From positions 3,968,001 to 4,032,000 of the forward strand of contig NZ_CP117866.1 in NCBI RefSeq assembly GCF_028736035.1: a DNA stretch of 64,000 bases, written 5' to 3'. Below the pieces are notes generated by a model, which saw only the letters and a program-made list of their open reading frames with translations, made no database searches and was not told the DNA's origin. Origin of the DNA: Streptomyces sp. T12. Its GTDB lineage: Bacteria > Actinomycetota > Actinomycetes > Streptomycetales > Streptomycetaceae. Positions 52,903 through 62,050 of this stretch are shown here, piece after piece. The position numbers and the translations under genes are program-made. How positions within the stretch are numbered: position 1 is the stretch's first letter; every line of letters begins with the position of its first letter.

Positions 52903-55104
52903 ATGCCCCGCTTCAGCATCATCGTTCCGTCCCATGGGGTCGCGGGCCGGCTGTCCCAGGCGCTGGACTCGGTCCTCGCCCAGCCTTTCGGCGACTTCGA
53001 GCTGATCCCGGTCTGCGACGCCCCCGACTCCCCGGCGGCGCACGTCGCCGCCGGGTACGCCGAGCGGGACTGCCGGGTGGCGCCCGTGAACTCGCCGCCG
53101 GCGGCCGGGCTGGCCGGGGCGCGCAACGCCGGGCTGCGGGCGGCGATCGGTGACTGGGTGCTGTTCCTGGACGGCGACGACGTGCTGGTGCCGGGCGCTC
53201 TGGCGGCGCTGGACGCCCGGCTGGGCGAGACCGGTGACGTGGATGTCCTGCACTTCGAGCACGAGCGGACCCCGTGGTGGGTGGGTGAGCCGACCAATCC
53301 GGCCGCGCTCGTGCAGGCGCGGACGCCGGGCGGGGTCTTCTCGCCCGAGGAGGCCGCCGAGCTGACGGGGGTCCAGCTCCCGGCGTGGAGTGCGGCTTAC
53401 CGGCGGACCTTCCTCGCCGAGCACCACCTCGCCTTTCCCGACGGCCACTTCACCGACGTCGGCTTCGGCGGGCTGGTCGTGCTGGGCGCCGCGCGCATGG
53501 CGGTGCTGCGCCAGGTCGTCGTACGGCATCTGCTGCGGCGGCAGGGCAATCGGCTGGGCCTGCCGGGGGAGCACCACGTCGAGCTGCTGGACCAGGCCGA
53601 GCTGGTGCTGACGCGGGCGGCCCAGCAGGGGCTGTCCGAGGAGCGGCGCGCGGCGCTGTTCGAGCAGCTCTTCGCCGCCGTACTGAAGACGGCCGCCCAT
53701 CCGGGACGGCTGCCGCGCGGGCGCCGGGCCTTCTTCCGGCGGGCGAGCAGGCTCTACCGGCGGCACCGTCCCGCCGGGTTCCGGACGCCGGGCGGCAGTC
53801 TCGGCGTGCAGCACCGGCTGCTGGCGAGCGGGGCGTATACGGCGTTCCGGGCGCTGCGCCGGGCCAACCAGGCGGCGGCGCGGGCGGCTTCATGCGTGCC
53901 GCGTCCGCGCGGGCTGCGCACGCGACTGCGGTACCAGCTCCAGCTGCGGCGGCCGCTGGATCAGAACCTCGCCGTGTACTGCGCGTACTGGGGGCGCGGT
54001 TATGTCTGCAATCCGGCCGCGATCCACGCCAAGGCGCGCGAGCTCGCCCCGCACATCCGTGCGGTGTTCGTGGTCGAGGCGGACCAGGCGCACACCGTGC
54101 CCAAGGACGTGGAGTACGCCGTCATCGGCAGCCGTAAGTACTGGGACGTGCTGGCCCGCGCCAAGTACCTGATCAACAACGCCAACTTCGCGGACGCCGT
54201 CGTCAAGCGCAAGGGCAGCGTGCATCTGTCAACCCAGCACGGCACCCCGCTGAAGAAGATGGGCGCCGACCAGGCGACGTACCCCGTGGTGGCGGCCGCG
54301 ACCGGCAGCTTCGCCAAACTGCTGGCCCGCGTGGACCGCTGGGACTACAACCTCACCTCCAACCGGCACTCCACGGAGATGTGGGAGAGCGCGTTCCCCG
54401 CCGCGCACGAGACCCTCGAGTACGGCTATCCGCGCAACGACGCCTACTACACGTCGACCGCCGGCGACGTCGCCCGCATCCGCCGCGAACTCGGCGTCCC
54501 CGAGGGCAAGAAGGCGCTGCTCTACGCGCCCACGCACCGCGACCACGCCACCGGCTTCGAGTCGAGCCTCGACCTTCAGGCGCTGTGCGAGGAGATCGGC
54601 GACGAGTACGTCGTGCTGCTGCGCGCCCACTACTTCTACGACCAGGGAGGCGCGCGCGGCACCGGCCGGATCATCGACGTCACCGGGCACCGCTCGTCCG
54701 AGGACGTCTGCCTGGCCGCCGACGCGCTGATCACCGACTACTCCTCGATCATGTTCGACTACGCCAATCTGGACCGGCCGATCGTCGTGTACGCGGACGA
54801 CTGGGACGTCTACCGGGAGCTGCGGGGCGTCTACTTCGACCTGATGGAGGCTCCGCCGGGCCGGGTGGCGCGTACGCCGGGGGAGCTGGCGGCCGTCTTC
54901 CGCGACGGCTCGTGGGCGGACGGGGAGGCCAGGGCCCTGCGGGCCGCGTTCCGGGAGCGGTTCTGCCAGTTCGACGACGGGCAGGCGGCCGAGCGGGTCG
55001 TACGCCGGGTGCTGCTGGGCGAGCCGCCCGAGGCGATCCCGCCGGTGATCCCGCTCGCCGAGCGCATCCCCGCCCCCGCCGCGACGACCCTCGTGAGGAA
55101 CTGA
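52903..55104 (+). CDS. GT2 glycosyltransferase fused to CDP-glycerol-type glycerophosphotransferase, copy 2
   Basis: Product is 733 aa. The GT2 domain (residues 1-220) is more diverged than in the sister copies: it has LDGDDVL as DxD, and GVAGRLSQALDSVLAQPFGD replaces the usual acceptor-helix start. The glycerophosphotransferase domain (about 375-705) keeps the canonical His446 in TQHGTPLKKMG, plus LLRAHY and ITDYSSIMFDYANLDRP. It is the only copy with an intact HGTP motif and the best candidate for classical polyglycerol-phosphate polymerase activity. It is followed by copy 3 after one base. Confidence 0.9.
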   Translation: MPRFSIIVPSHGVAGRLSQALDSVLAQPFGDFELIPVCDAPDSPAAHVAAGYAERDCRVAPVNSPPAAGLAGARNAGLRAAIGDWVLFLDGDDVLVPGALAALDARLGETGDVDVLHFEHERTPWWVGEPTNPAALVQARTPGGVFSPEEAAELTGVQLPAWSAAYRRTFLAEHHLAFPDGHFTDVGFGGLVVLGAARMAVLRQVVVRHLLRRQGNRLGLPGEHHVELLDQAELVLTRAAQQGLSEERRAALFEQLFAAVLKTAAHPGRLPRGRRAFFRRASRLYRRHRPAGFRTPGGSLGVQHRLLASGAYTAFRALRRANQAAARAASCVPRPRGLRTRLRYQLQLRRPLDQNLAVYCAYWGRGYVCNPAAIHAKARELAPHIRAVFVVEADQAHTVPKDVEYAVIGSRKYWDVLARAKYLINNANFADAVVKRKGSVHLSTQHGTPLKKMGADQATYPVVAAATGSFAKLLARVDRWDYNLTSNRHSTEMWESAFPAAHETLEYGYPRNDAYYTSTAGDVARIRRELGVPEGKKALLYAPTHRDHATGFESSLDLQALCEEIGDEYVVLLRAHYFYDQGGARGTGRIIDVTGHRSSEDVCLAADALITDYSSIMFDYANLDRPIVVYADDWDVYRELRGVYFDLMEAPPGRVARTPGELAAVFRDGSWADGEARALRAAFRERFCQFDDGQAAERVVRRVLLGEPPEAIPPVIPLAERIPAPAATTLVRN

Positions 55105-55105
55105 C

Positions 55106-57340
55106 GTGCCCCGCTTCAGCATCATCGTCCCCGTCTTCAAGGTGCAGGGCTTCCTGCGGGAGTGCCTGGACTCGGTGCTCGGGCAGTCGTTCACCGACTT
55201 CGAGGTGATCGCCGTCGACGACCGCTCCCCCGACGGCTGCCCCGCCATCCTGGACGCCTACGCCGAGCGCGACGCACGCGTGCGCGTGCTGCACCTGCCG
55301 GAGAACGTCGGCCTCGGCCGGGCCCGCAACGCCGGTCTGGAGCAGGCGAGCGGCGACTACGTCCTCTTCCTCGACAGCGACGACCACTACACGCCGGGCC
55401 TGCTGGCCGCCGTCGCCGCGCGTCTGGAGGCGACCGACGACCCGGACATCCTGGTCTTCGACCACGTGCGCACCCACTGGTGGGGCCGCGGCGGCCGGAG
55501 CACGGCGGCGGACCTGCTGGCCGCGGCCGGCACGGACACCTTCAGCGTCCGTGAGAGCCCGCAGTATCTGCATCTGTTCCTGGTCGCCTGGAACAAGGCG
55601 TACCGGCGGGACTTCTTCCTCAAGCACGAGCTGCGCTACGCGCCGGGCCTGTACGAGGACGCGCCCGTCACCTACCGCTCGATGGTGCTGGCCGACCGCA
55701 TCGCCTGCCTGGAACGGATCGGGGTCGAGTACCGGCAGCGCCGGCAGGGTGCGATCACCAAGACGCCGGGGCGGCGGCACTTCGACATCTTTCCGCAGTA
55801 CGAGGGCCTGTTCGCGTTCCTCGAAGAGCGCCCGGACCTGGCGTGGGCGCGTCCGCTGCTGTTCGAGCGGGCCCTGGACCACATGCTGTTCGTGCTGGCG
55901 AGGGAGGACCGGGTCAGGCCCGCGGACCGGCCGGACTTCTACCGTGAGATCCGCTCCTTCCACGCCCGCCACCTTCCGGAAGGCTTCACCCCGCCCGACG
56001 GCTGGCGCGGCAAGGAGATGCGGCTGCTGGCGACGGCGCCCTACGCGTCGTACGCCGTGGCTCGCGGTCTGCGCGAGGTGCGCAGGGTGGCGGGGGCCGG
56101 CAAGCGGCGCGTGACGGGGGCGGCCTCGCAGCGGGCCCAACGGGCCTGGTACGCGGCCCAGTCGAAGCTTCCGCTCGATCCGCACCTGGCCGTCTACTCG
56201 GCGTTCTCGCATCGCGGGGTGCTGGGCGATCCGGCGGCGATCCACGCCAAGGCCCGCGAGATCGCCCCGCACATCAGGGGTGTGTGGGTCGTCCAGGAGG
56301 ACGCGGTCGACTCGCTGCCTCCCGGCACCGACTTCGTGACGCCGGGCTCGCGGCGCTACCACGAGGTCATGGCGCGGGCCGCGTACTGGGTGAACAACGT
56401 CAACTGGCCCGGCAGCCTGACCAAGCGTCCCGGCAGCGTCCACGTCCAGACCCATCAGGGCACCCCGCTCAAGTACATGGCGGCCGACCTGCTGACCAAG
56501 CCCGGCGCCCGGCACGGCTTCGACGTGCCGAAGATGCTGTGGCGGGCCGACCGCTGGGACTACAGCCTGGTGGCCAACCGGCACTCGGAGCTGGTGTGGG
56601 AGCGGGCGTATCCGTGTCACTTCACGTCGCTGCGGACGGGGAGTCCGCGCAATGACGTGCTGGTCGGCGCCGGCCCGGACGCCGGCGAGGCCGCCCGTGC
56701 GCGGCTCGGCGTCCCCGCCGGTGACACGGTCGTGTTGTACGCGCCGACCCGTCGCGAGTACCGCAGGGGCGGCCATGTCGACCGGATCGATCTCGCCCGG
56801 TTCGCCGCGGACCTCGGCGCGGGCCACACGCTCGTCGTACGCCTGCATCCGTCGCTGGCGCAGGGCACGGCACGCGGGATGGGCCTGGCCGATCTGCACC
56901 GGCGGGGCGTGCTGATCGACGCGACGGACGTGCCGCATGTCGAGGACGTGCTGCTCGCCGCCAATGTGCTGGTCACCGACTACTCGGCCCTGATGTTCGA
57001 CTACGCCAACCTGGACCGGCCGATCGTGATCCACGCCGACGACTGGGGGGCGTACGCGGCGAGCAGGGGCGCCTACTTCGACATCACCTCCGACGCGCCG
57101 GGTCATGTGTCCCGCTCCTACCGGGAGTTGGCGTGGCTGTTCGCGTCCGGGACGTGGCAGGACGGGGAGTCGGCGCGGTTGCGGGCGGGGTTCCGGGAGC
57201 GGTTCTGCGAGTTCGACGACGGGTTGGCCGCGGAGCGGGTCGTACGGACGTTGATGCTGGGTGAGTCGATGCCGGAGCGTCCGAGCGGGGTGCGGCGGGT
57301 GCCGGCCCCGGCGGACGCGAGGGCTCACTCGATGAGGTGA
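55106..57340 (+). CDS. GT2 glycosyltransferase fused to CDP-glycerol-type glycerophosphotransferase, copy 3
   Basis: Product is 744 aa from a GTG at 55106, one base after the stop of copy 2, so translation is probably coupled. The GT2 half closely resembles copy 1 (FKVQGFLRECLDSVLGQSFT, FLDSDDHY, VAWNKAYRRDFF). The C-terminal half has QTHQGTPLKYM, with Gln451 at the HGTP His site but His450 just before it, VRLHPSLAQ, and VTDYSALMFDYANLDRP. It is a membrane-associated wall polymer enzyme; donor specificity may differ from that of copy 2. Confidence 0.88.
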   Translation: MPRFSIIVPVFKVQGFLRECLDSVLGQSFTDFEVIAVDDRSPDGCPAILDAYAERDARVRVLHLPENVGLGRARNAGLEQASGDYVLFLDSDDHYTPGLLAAVAARLEATDDPDILVFDHVRTHWWGRGGRSTAADLLAAAGTDTFSVRESPQYLHLFLVAWNKAYRRDFFLKHELRYAPGLYEDAPVTYRSMVLADRIACLERIGVEYRQRRQGAITKTPGRRHFDIFPQYEGLFAFLEERPDLAWARPLLFERALDHMLFVLAREDRVRPADRPDFYREIRSFHARHLPEGFTPPDGWRGKEMRLLATAPYASYAVARGLREVRRVAGAGKRRVTGAASQRAQRAWYAAQSKLPLDPHLAVYSAFSHRGVLGDPAAIHAKAREIAPHIRGVWVVQEDAVDSLPPGTDFVTPGSRRYHEVMARAAYWVNNVNWPGSLTKRPGSVHVQTHQGTPLKYMAADLLTKPGARHGFDVPKMLWRADRWDYSLVANRHSELVWERAYPCHFTSLRTGSPRNDVLVGAGPDAGEAARARLGVPAGDTVVLYAPTRREYRRGGHVDRIDLARFAADLGAGHTLVVRLHPSLAQGTARGMGLADLHRRGVLIDATDVPHVEDVLLAANVLVTDYSALMFDYANLDRPIVIHADDWGAYAASRGAYFDITSDAPGHVSRSYRELAWLFASGTWQDGESARLRAGFRERFCEFDDGLAAERVVRTLMLGESMPERPSGVRRVPAPADARAHSMR

Positions 57341-57390
57341 TGTGAGGTAAAGCCGTTGACCCGACCGGCCCGATCGGGAACATACGGCAA

Positions 57391-58995
57391 ATGCCTCAAA
57401 CCCACACAACCTCCACGACCAGCACTGCGGCCGCTGTAGGTGTCCTCGTCCGGAGGACCGTGCGCGGCGCGAGTGCCCTGCGCGGCGGCCGCAGTTGGCG
57501 TCCGACGCCGTACCAGGTCTTCGGCTTCGCGTTCTTCCTGGTGATGTCGCTGGCGTACTGGGCCGTGCCGCTGTGCTGCGACGCGGGCCAGCACGCGGCG
57601 GTCGTCGAACGTCTCAAGGCGGACCTGCTCCACCCTCGCCATCCGATGGCGGACCTGCCGGGCGCGGGCAGCCCCTACTACTCGCCGTACGCGTTCGCGC
57701 AGGGCGCGTTCGCCCGGCTGACCGGGCTGGGCGGCTGGGAGGTGGTACGGCTGGCCGGCCCGCTGAACCTGCTCGTACTGCTGACCGGCATCGGCCACTT
57801 CGCGCGGGTACTGACGCCCAGGCCGTGGGCGCCGGTGCTCGCGCTGGGGGCGATGACGCTGCTGTGGGGGACCGAGCGGGCCTGGTGGAGCGGCTATCTG
57901 AGCCTGATGTCGATGACGGGGAACCTCGGCTATCCGTCGGCCTTCGCCATCGGGCTCACGTTCTGGGCGTGGGCGCTCACGGGGGCGCGTGCACGCGGGG
58001 AGGGGCTCGTCCGGTACGTCGGACCGAGCGGGCTGTCGGGGCTCGCCGGGTACGCGGGGATCGGCACGCTGTACGGGCTGATCCTGCTGATCCATCCGAT
58101 CACCGCGGCGGCGGCGGTGCTGGGGGCGGTGGCGTTCGTCGGCGGGTGGCAGCGGGGGTGGCGGGGCGCCGCGGCCGTGCAGTGGGCGGTGGCCGTGCGG
58201 TGGGGGGTGACGGCGGGTGCGGCGTTGCTGGTCGCCGGGTGCTGGCCGTACTTCGACGTGTTCGCGCTGGCCGGGGACGACAGCGTGGACTGGATGCACC
58301 GGCGGCTGTACGAGCATCTCGGCGGGCAGTTCTGGCTGGCGCTGCTGGGGCTGCCGGCGCTGTGGCGGCGGGGTTCCTGGCGGGATCCGCTGGTACTGCT
58401 GTTCGCCCTCGACTGCCTGTTCGTGGCGTACGGCTGGGTCAGCGGCCGCTACACCTACGGCAGGATCCTCGGGCTCACCCTGGTGCCGCTGCAGTTCGCG
58501 CTCGCGGTGGAGCTGGCGGCGCCCCGGCCGTGGGGCAGGGCGCGGCAGGTGCTGGGCGGGGCGGCGGCCGTCGGGGCCTGCGTCGGGTTCCTCACCGTGC
58601 AGGGCGGGGCGGTGGTGCCGCGGGCACTGGATCCGATCGGCCTCGAGCAGCCGTCGCACTGGCCGTCGTACGCCTGGGCGGCACGGCACGTCGGCAAGGG
58701 CGAGGTGGTGATCTCCGACGGGCACTTCGCCCCTCGCTCCATCCCCGGCTACGGCCCGAACCTCGCCGCGCCGATCTGGCCCGACCCCGCCCTGGACGAG
58801 CGGGAACGGGAGCGTCGGCTCGCCGATGTCCGCGCCTACCTCTCCGGCACGTCGACCCGCGCCGAGCGCACGGCCATCGCCCGGCGGTACCACGCGCGCT
58901 GGCTGCTGCTGACGCGATGGAAGACGGTGCCGGAGGAGGCGGTGGTGGTGGCGTGGAGCCGGGGGACCGGGGAGGTGTTGGCGCGGATCGGGTGA
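57391..58995 (+). CDS. Polytopic membrane protein, probable GT-C type transferase or polymer-export partner
   Basis: Product is 534 aa with about nine hydrophobic segments between residues 48 and 415, starting FGFAFFLVMSLAYWAVP. The first outer loop has an acidic/His stretch (CCDAGQHAAVVERL) and the C-terminal 130 residues are soluble (WPSYAWAARHVGKGEVVISD, then LLLTRWKTVP). This topology resembles GT-C glycosyltransferases, which use lipid-phosphate sugars on the outer face. I do not recognise a specific family. It follows copy 3 by 50 bp and probably belongs to the same wall-polymer operon. Confidence 0.65.
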   Translation: MPQTHTTSTTSTAAAVGVLVRRTVRGASALRGGRSWRPTPYQVFGFAFFLVMSLAYWAVPLCCDAGQHAAVVERLKADLLHPRHPMADLPGAGSPYYSPYAFAQGAFARLTGLGGWEVVRLAGPLNLLVLLTGIGHFARVLTPRPWAPVLALGAMTLLWGTERAWWSGYLSLMSMTGNLGYPSAFAIGLTFWAWALTGARARGEGLVRYVGPSGLSGLAGYAGIGTLYGLILLIHPITAAAAVLGAVAFVGGWQRGWRGAAAVQWAVAVRWGVTAGAALLVAGCWPYFDVFALAGDDSVDWMHRRLYEHLGGQFWLALLGLPALWRRGSWRDPLVLLFALDCLFVAYGWVSGRYTYGRILGLTLVPLQFALAVELAAPRPWGRARQVLGGAAAVGACVGFLTVQGGAVVPRALDPIGLEQPSHWPSYAWAARHVGKGEVVISDGHFAPRSIPGYGPNLAAPIWPDPALDERERERRLADVRAYLSGTSTRAERTAIARRYHARWLLLTRWKTVPEEAVVVAWSRGTGEVLARIG

Positions 58996-59022
58996 CGCTT
59001 CGTACGGAGTGCGCGCCGGGAC

Positions 59023-59436
59023 TTACTCGATGACGAGGTCGACCTCGATGTTGCCGCGGGTGGCGTTGGAGTACGGGCAGACCTGGTGGGCCTGCTCGAC
59101 CAGCTTGCGGCCGGTCGCCTCGTCCAGGGTGTCGGGCAGCTCCACGCGCAGGCTCACCTTCAGACCGAAGCCCTCGCCCTGCTTGCCTATGCCGACCTCG
59201 GCGGTGACGGCGGCGTCGGAGACGTCGACCTTGGCCTGGCGGCCGACGAGGCCGAGGGCGCTGCCGAAGCAGGCGGCGTAACCGGCGGCGAACAGCTGCT
59301 CCGGGTTGGTGCCCTGGCCGTTGCCGCCCAGCTCCACCGGCATGCCCAGCGCGAGGTCGATCTTGCCGTCGTTGGAGACGGCGCGACCCTCGCGGCCGTG
59401 GGTGGCGGTGGCGACAGCGGTGTAGAGCGCGTCCAT
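59023..59436 (-). CDS. ohr: Organic hydroperoxide resistance protein Ohr
   Basis: Product is 137 aa, family length. Both redox cysteines are present: Cys56 (YAACFGSAL) and Cys120 (QVCPYSNAT). It reduces organic and lipid hydroperoxides, using dihydrolipoyl groups in studied members. It is divergent from ohrR with a regulatory palindrome between, and convergent with the membrane-protein gene 27 bp away. Confidence 0.96.
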   Translation of the reverse strand: MDALYTAVATATHGREGRAVSNDGKIDLALGMPVELGGNGQGTNPEQLFAAGYAACFGSALGLVGRQAKVDVSDAAVTAEVGIGKQGEGFGLKVSLRVELPDTLDEATGRKLVEQAHQVCPYSNATRGNIEVDLVIE

Positions 59437-59512
59437 GGAAAACCATCCCTCTCAGGTCATGTGTGATCCGGCGGCTCTGTTGCGGCCGCCGCACGACCAC
59501 AAGTAGAGCACA

Positions 59513-59523
59513 CAATTCAATTG
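59513..59523. promoter_or_regulatory. OhrR operator
   Basis: CAATTCAATTG is an 11-bp palindrome in the ohr-ohrR gap and matches the AATT-x-AATT core of known OhrR boxes. A weaker half (ACAACTAAATGA) follows at 59527. OhrR bound here would repress both genes until oxidised. Confidence 0.75.
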
Positions 59524-59561
59524 CCCACAACTAAATGACGGGCACGAGCTACCCTGGAGAC

Positions 59562-60044
59562 ATGACGAGCACGCCCACAGCCGACTGGCTCCGCCTCGAC
59601 CAGCAGATCTGCTTCTCCCTGAACGCCGCGTCGCGCGCCTTCGGCGGCGTCTACCGCTTGGTGCTGAAGGACCTGGGGCTCACCTATCCGCAGTACCTGG
59701 TGATGCTGGTGCTGTGGGAGCACGGCGACCTGCCCGTGAAGAAGCTCGGCGAACACCTGCGCCTCGACTCCGGCACCCTGTCGCCGCTGCTCAAGCGGCT
59801 GGAGGCGGCCGGACTGGTACGCCGGGAGCGCAGCGCCCGCGACGAGCGCTCGGTGGAGGTGCGGCTGACGGAGGAGGGGGCCGCGCTGCGCGAGCGGGCC
59901 CTGCAGGTACCGCGCCGGATCGCCACCGCGACGGGCTTCGACATGGACGAGATCCGCGAGCTGCGGGCACGGCTGGATCAGCTCACGGAGGCGCTGGATG
60001 CGGCGGCGGTGGAGGAGGCCGCGGCTCCGGGGCGGGGCTCGTAG
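59562..60044 (+). CDS. ohrR: MarR-family organic peroxide sensor OhrR
   Basis: Product is 160 aa from ATG 59562; an in-frame ATG at 59535 lies inside the operator region and is less likely. The sensing Cys is Cys17 in [16 protein letters not shown]. The winged helix reads [20 protein letters not shown] then [17 protein letters not shown]. Oxidation of Cys17 by organic peroxide releases DNA. It is divergent from ohr. Confidence 0.95.
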   Translation: MTSTPTADWLRLDQQICFSLNAASRAFGGVYRLVLKDLGLTYPQYLVMLVLWEHGDLPVKKLGEHLRLDSGTLSPLLKRLEAAGLVRRERSARDERSVEVRLTEEGAALRERALQVPRRIATATGFDMDEIRELRARLDQLTEALDAAAVEEAAAPGRGS

Positions 60045-60193
60045 GGGCCCGCTGGACCGCGGGGATCCCCCGCGGGACAACGGCCGAACCCCTCGCCCAC
60101 GATGATCTGGTTTGCACTTCCTGCCAACACTTACTGGCTACTCACGGCGTATCACCTCTGATGGTGCATTCATCCGGCATACGATCCGTCGTC

Positions 60194-60238
60194 ATGAACT
60201 ACCTCCGCCTCCCCCAGCTCCGCACCCCCGATCTCTGA
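60194..60238 (+). CDS. Candidate leaderless 14-residue ORF
   Basis: The frame gives MNYLRLPQLRTPDL. TACGAT at 60180-60185 would place a transcription start at or near the ATG, so a leaderless message is possible; there is no ribosome site. It lies 108 bp before the GT2 start. Confidence 0.25.
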   Translation: MNYLRLPQLRTPDL

Positions 60239-60312
60239 AACGCCTTTGCCGGTGAGTGAACCGGGCCCCCTCTCCGGCCGTCTTCCGGAACGGGCCCCAA
60301 GTCCCCCTCAAC

Positions 60313-60324
60313 GGGTGATCACCC
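60313..60324. promoter_or_regulatory. 12-bp palindrome before the GT2 gene
   Basis: GGGTGATCACCC is perfect and lies 22 bp upstream of the GTG at 60347. Possible operator; no regulator is assigned. Confidence 0.35.
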
Positions 60325-60346
60325 AGCACTCCTGCGATTCCGGACC

Positions 60347-61987
60347 GTGGCCCCCATGCACCCTCACGCCCCCCGCACCCCTCGCGGCCCACAGGTCGGC
60401 ATCGTCGTCATCGGCTACAACGACGCCGCGCATGTGACGACGGCCGTCCGCTCGGCGTTGGCGCAGGGTCCCGTGGTCCGTGAGGTCGTCGCCGTCGACG
60501 ACTGCTCGACGGACGGGAGCGCGGAACTGCTCGCCCGTCTCGCCGCGACCGAACCGCGTGTGAAGGTGGTCCGGCGCCGGGTCAACAGCGGCGGCTGCGG
60601 CAGCCCGCGCAACACCGGGCTCGACCGGGTGACCTCGCCGTACGTGATGTTCCTGGACAGCGACGACGTACTCCCGCCGGGTGCGGTGGACGCGCTGCTC
60701 GCGGCGGCGACGGGGGCGGACGCGGAGGTGGCGGGCGGTCTGTGTGTGCGGCGGGAGCTGCCCGGCCGGCGCGAGGTGCCCTGGCAGGCGCCCCTCTACG
60801 CCGCGCACGCCGTGTTCGAGCGCCCCGCGCAGCGCCGACGTCTGGTCCACGACACGCTCTGCGTCAACAAGCTCTACCGCACCGACTTCCTGCGCGACCA
60901 CGGCATCCGCTTCCCCGAAGGCCGCTTCCCCTACGAGGACTTCGTCTTCACCGCGCGCGTGCTCGCCGCCGGGCCGCGCCTCGCGCTCATCCCGGACCGC
61001 GTGTACATCTGGCACGTACGCCGCAGCGCCGACCGGCTGTCGATCTCCCTGGACCGCGCCGGGATCACCAACTGGCAGGCGCGTACGGAGGCGAGCCGGC
61101 TGGCGTACGACATCCTGCTGGGCGCCGGGCAGAAGGAGCTCGCCCGGGAGGCGCGCGCCAAGTTCCTCGACCACGATCTGCGGATGTACGCACGCGAGTT
61201 GGGGTTGCACGACACGCCCTACCAGCGCGCGTGGTGGGCACACACGCGGGCGCACCTCGCCGAGTACGACGCGTCCGACTGGGCCCACAACCCCGCCGCA
61301 CCCGGCCGCCTCATCGGCCGCGTCGTCCTGGCCTCCCCCGAGCCCCGCGACCTGCCCCGCCTCAGGGACCTGGCCTCCCGCCCGGCCCGCCTCCTGCCTC
61401 CGTATGCCCACACCCCCGACGGCACCCCTGTCTGGTCGACCACCTTGCCCGAGGTCCAGCTGGAGCCACTGCTGACCCGCCCCGTCCGCCTCCTCCCCCT
61501 CGCCGTCGACGCGGAACTGCGCCCACGCGCGCGTACCGCCCTCCTCCGGCTACGCCTGCACGAGCTGTACGGCCGGGTGGCGCAGGCGGGGCCGGAGGCG
61601 CTGGAGGTGGAGTGGCGGTGCCGGGCGACGGGGCGCGCGACGGTTCCGCGTACGTCGGTGGCGCTCACACCCTCGGCCGACGGCGTCTGGTCGGCCGAGA
61701 CGACGGTCGACTGGGCGGCGTTCGGGAACCCGGGCAGGTGGGGGGCGGGCACGTGGGACCTGCGGCTGCGCGTGCGCTTCCAAGGCGGCGCGTACCGCGA
61801 GGTCACGGCGCACGCCCTCACGAGCGCCGGTCTACTGCGCCGTCGCGCCGTAGTCGGCGCGGGCCACGCCGTAGTACTCGTACAGCCATACGCCACACAC
61901 TCCGGAGCACTGGCACTACGCGTGGCCCCGGGTTTACGGGGAGTCATGTCGGTGGTCCGCGGCAGACTCCGCCGCCTGCTTCACTGA
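60347..61987 (+). CDS. Family 2 glycosyltransferase
   Basis: Product is 546 aa from a GTG at 60347 (an ATG at 60356 is also possible). The GT2 domain covers about residues 18-240: VGIVVIGYNDAAHVTTAVRS, VDDCSTDGSAELL, then FLDSDDVLPPG as DxD, and PYEDFVF as acceptor-side acidic motif. A C-terminal part of about 280 residues includes a helical segment and a beta-rich domain (WSAETTVDWAAF, WDLRLRVRF), as in TagF-linked wall glycosyltransferases of actinobacteria. It has no glycerophosphotransferase half, unlike the three fusions at 50-57 kb. It precedes galE by 63 bp. Confidence 0.88.
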   Translation: MAPMHPHAPRTPRGPQVGIVVIGYNDAAHVTTAVRSALAQGPVVREVVAVDDCSTDGSAELLARLAATEPRVKVVRRRVNSGGCGSPRNTGLDRVTSPYVMFLDSDDVLPPGAVDALLAAATGADAEVAGGLCVRRELPGRREVPWQAPLYAAHAVFERPAQRRRLVHDTLCVNKLYRTDFLRDHGIRFPEGRFPYEDFVFTARVLAAGPRLALIPDRVYIWHVRRSADRLSISLDRAGITNWQARTEASRLAYDILLGAGQKELAREARAKFLDHDLRMYARELGLHDTPYQRAWWAHTRAHLAEYDASDWAHNPAAPGRLIGRVVLASPEPRDLPRLRDLASRPARLLPPYAHTPDGTPVWSTTLPEVQLEPLLTRPVRLLPLAVDAELRPRARTALLRLRLHELYGRVAQAGPEALEVEWRCRATGRATVPRTSVALTPSADGVWSAETTVDWAAFGNPGRWGAGTWDLRLRVRFQGGAYREVTAHALTSAGLLRRRAVVGAGHAVVLVQPYATHSGALALRVAPGLRGVMSVVRGRLRRLLH

Positions 61988-62050
61988 CACTGACACCGAC
62001 GTCACTGATCACGGATGACCACAGGCCCACTGACGAGGGGACGGCCGCAC

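Larger units (their letters stand above)
60045..60346. other. Intergenic region upstream of the GT2 gene
   Basis: These 302 bases contain a candidate 14-residue leader ORF (60194-60238), an imperfect GGGCCC/CCGG stem near 60265-60300, and a perfect 12-bp palindrome at 60313. The layout of short ORF, stem, then gene could be a leader-type control region, but no regulatory mechanism is evident. Confidence 0.4.

Noticed and set aside
54749..57409. 886-codon open frame antisense to the third polymerase fusion
   Set aside because: Composition typical of antisense frames in high-GC DNA; the sense strand has complete catalytic motifs.
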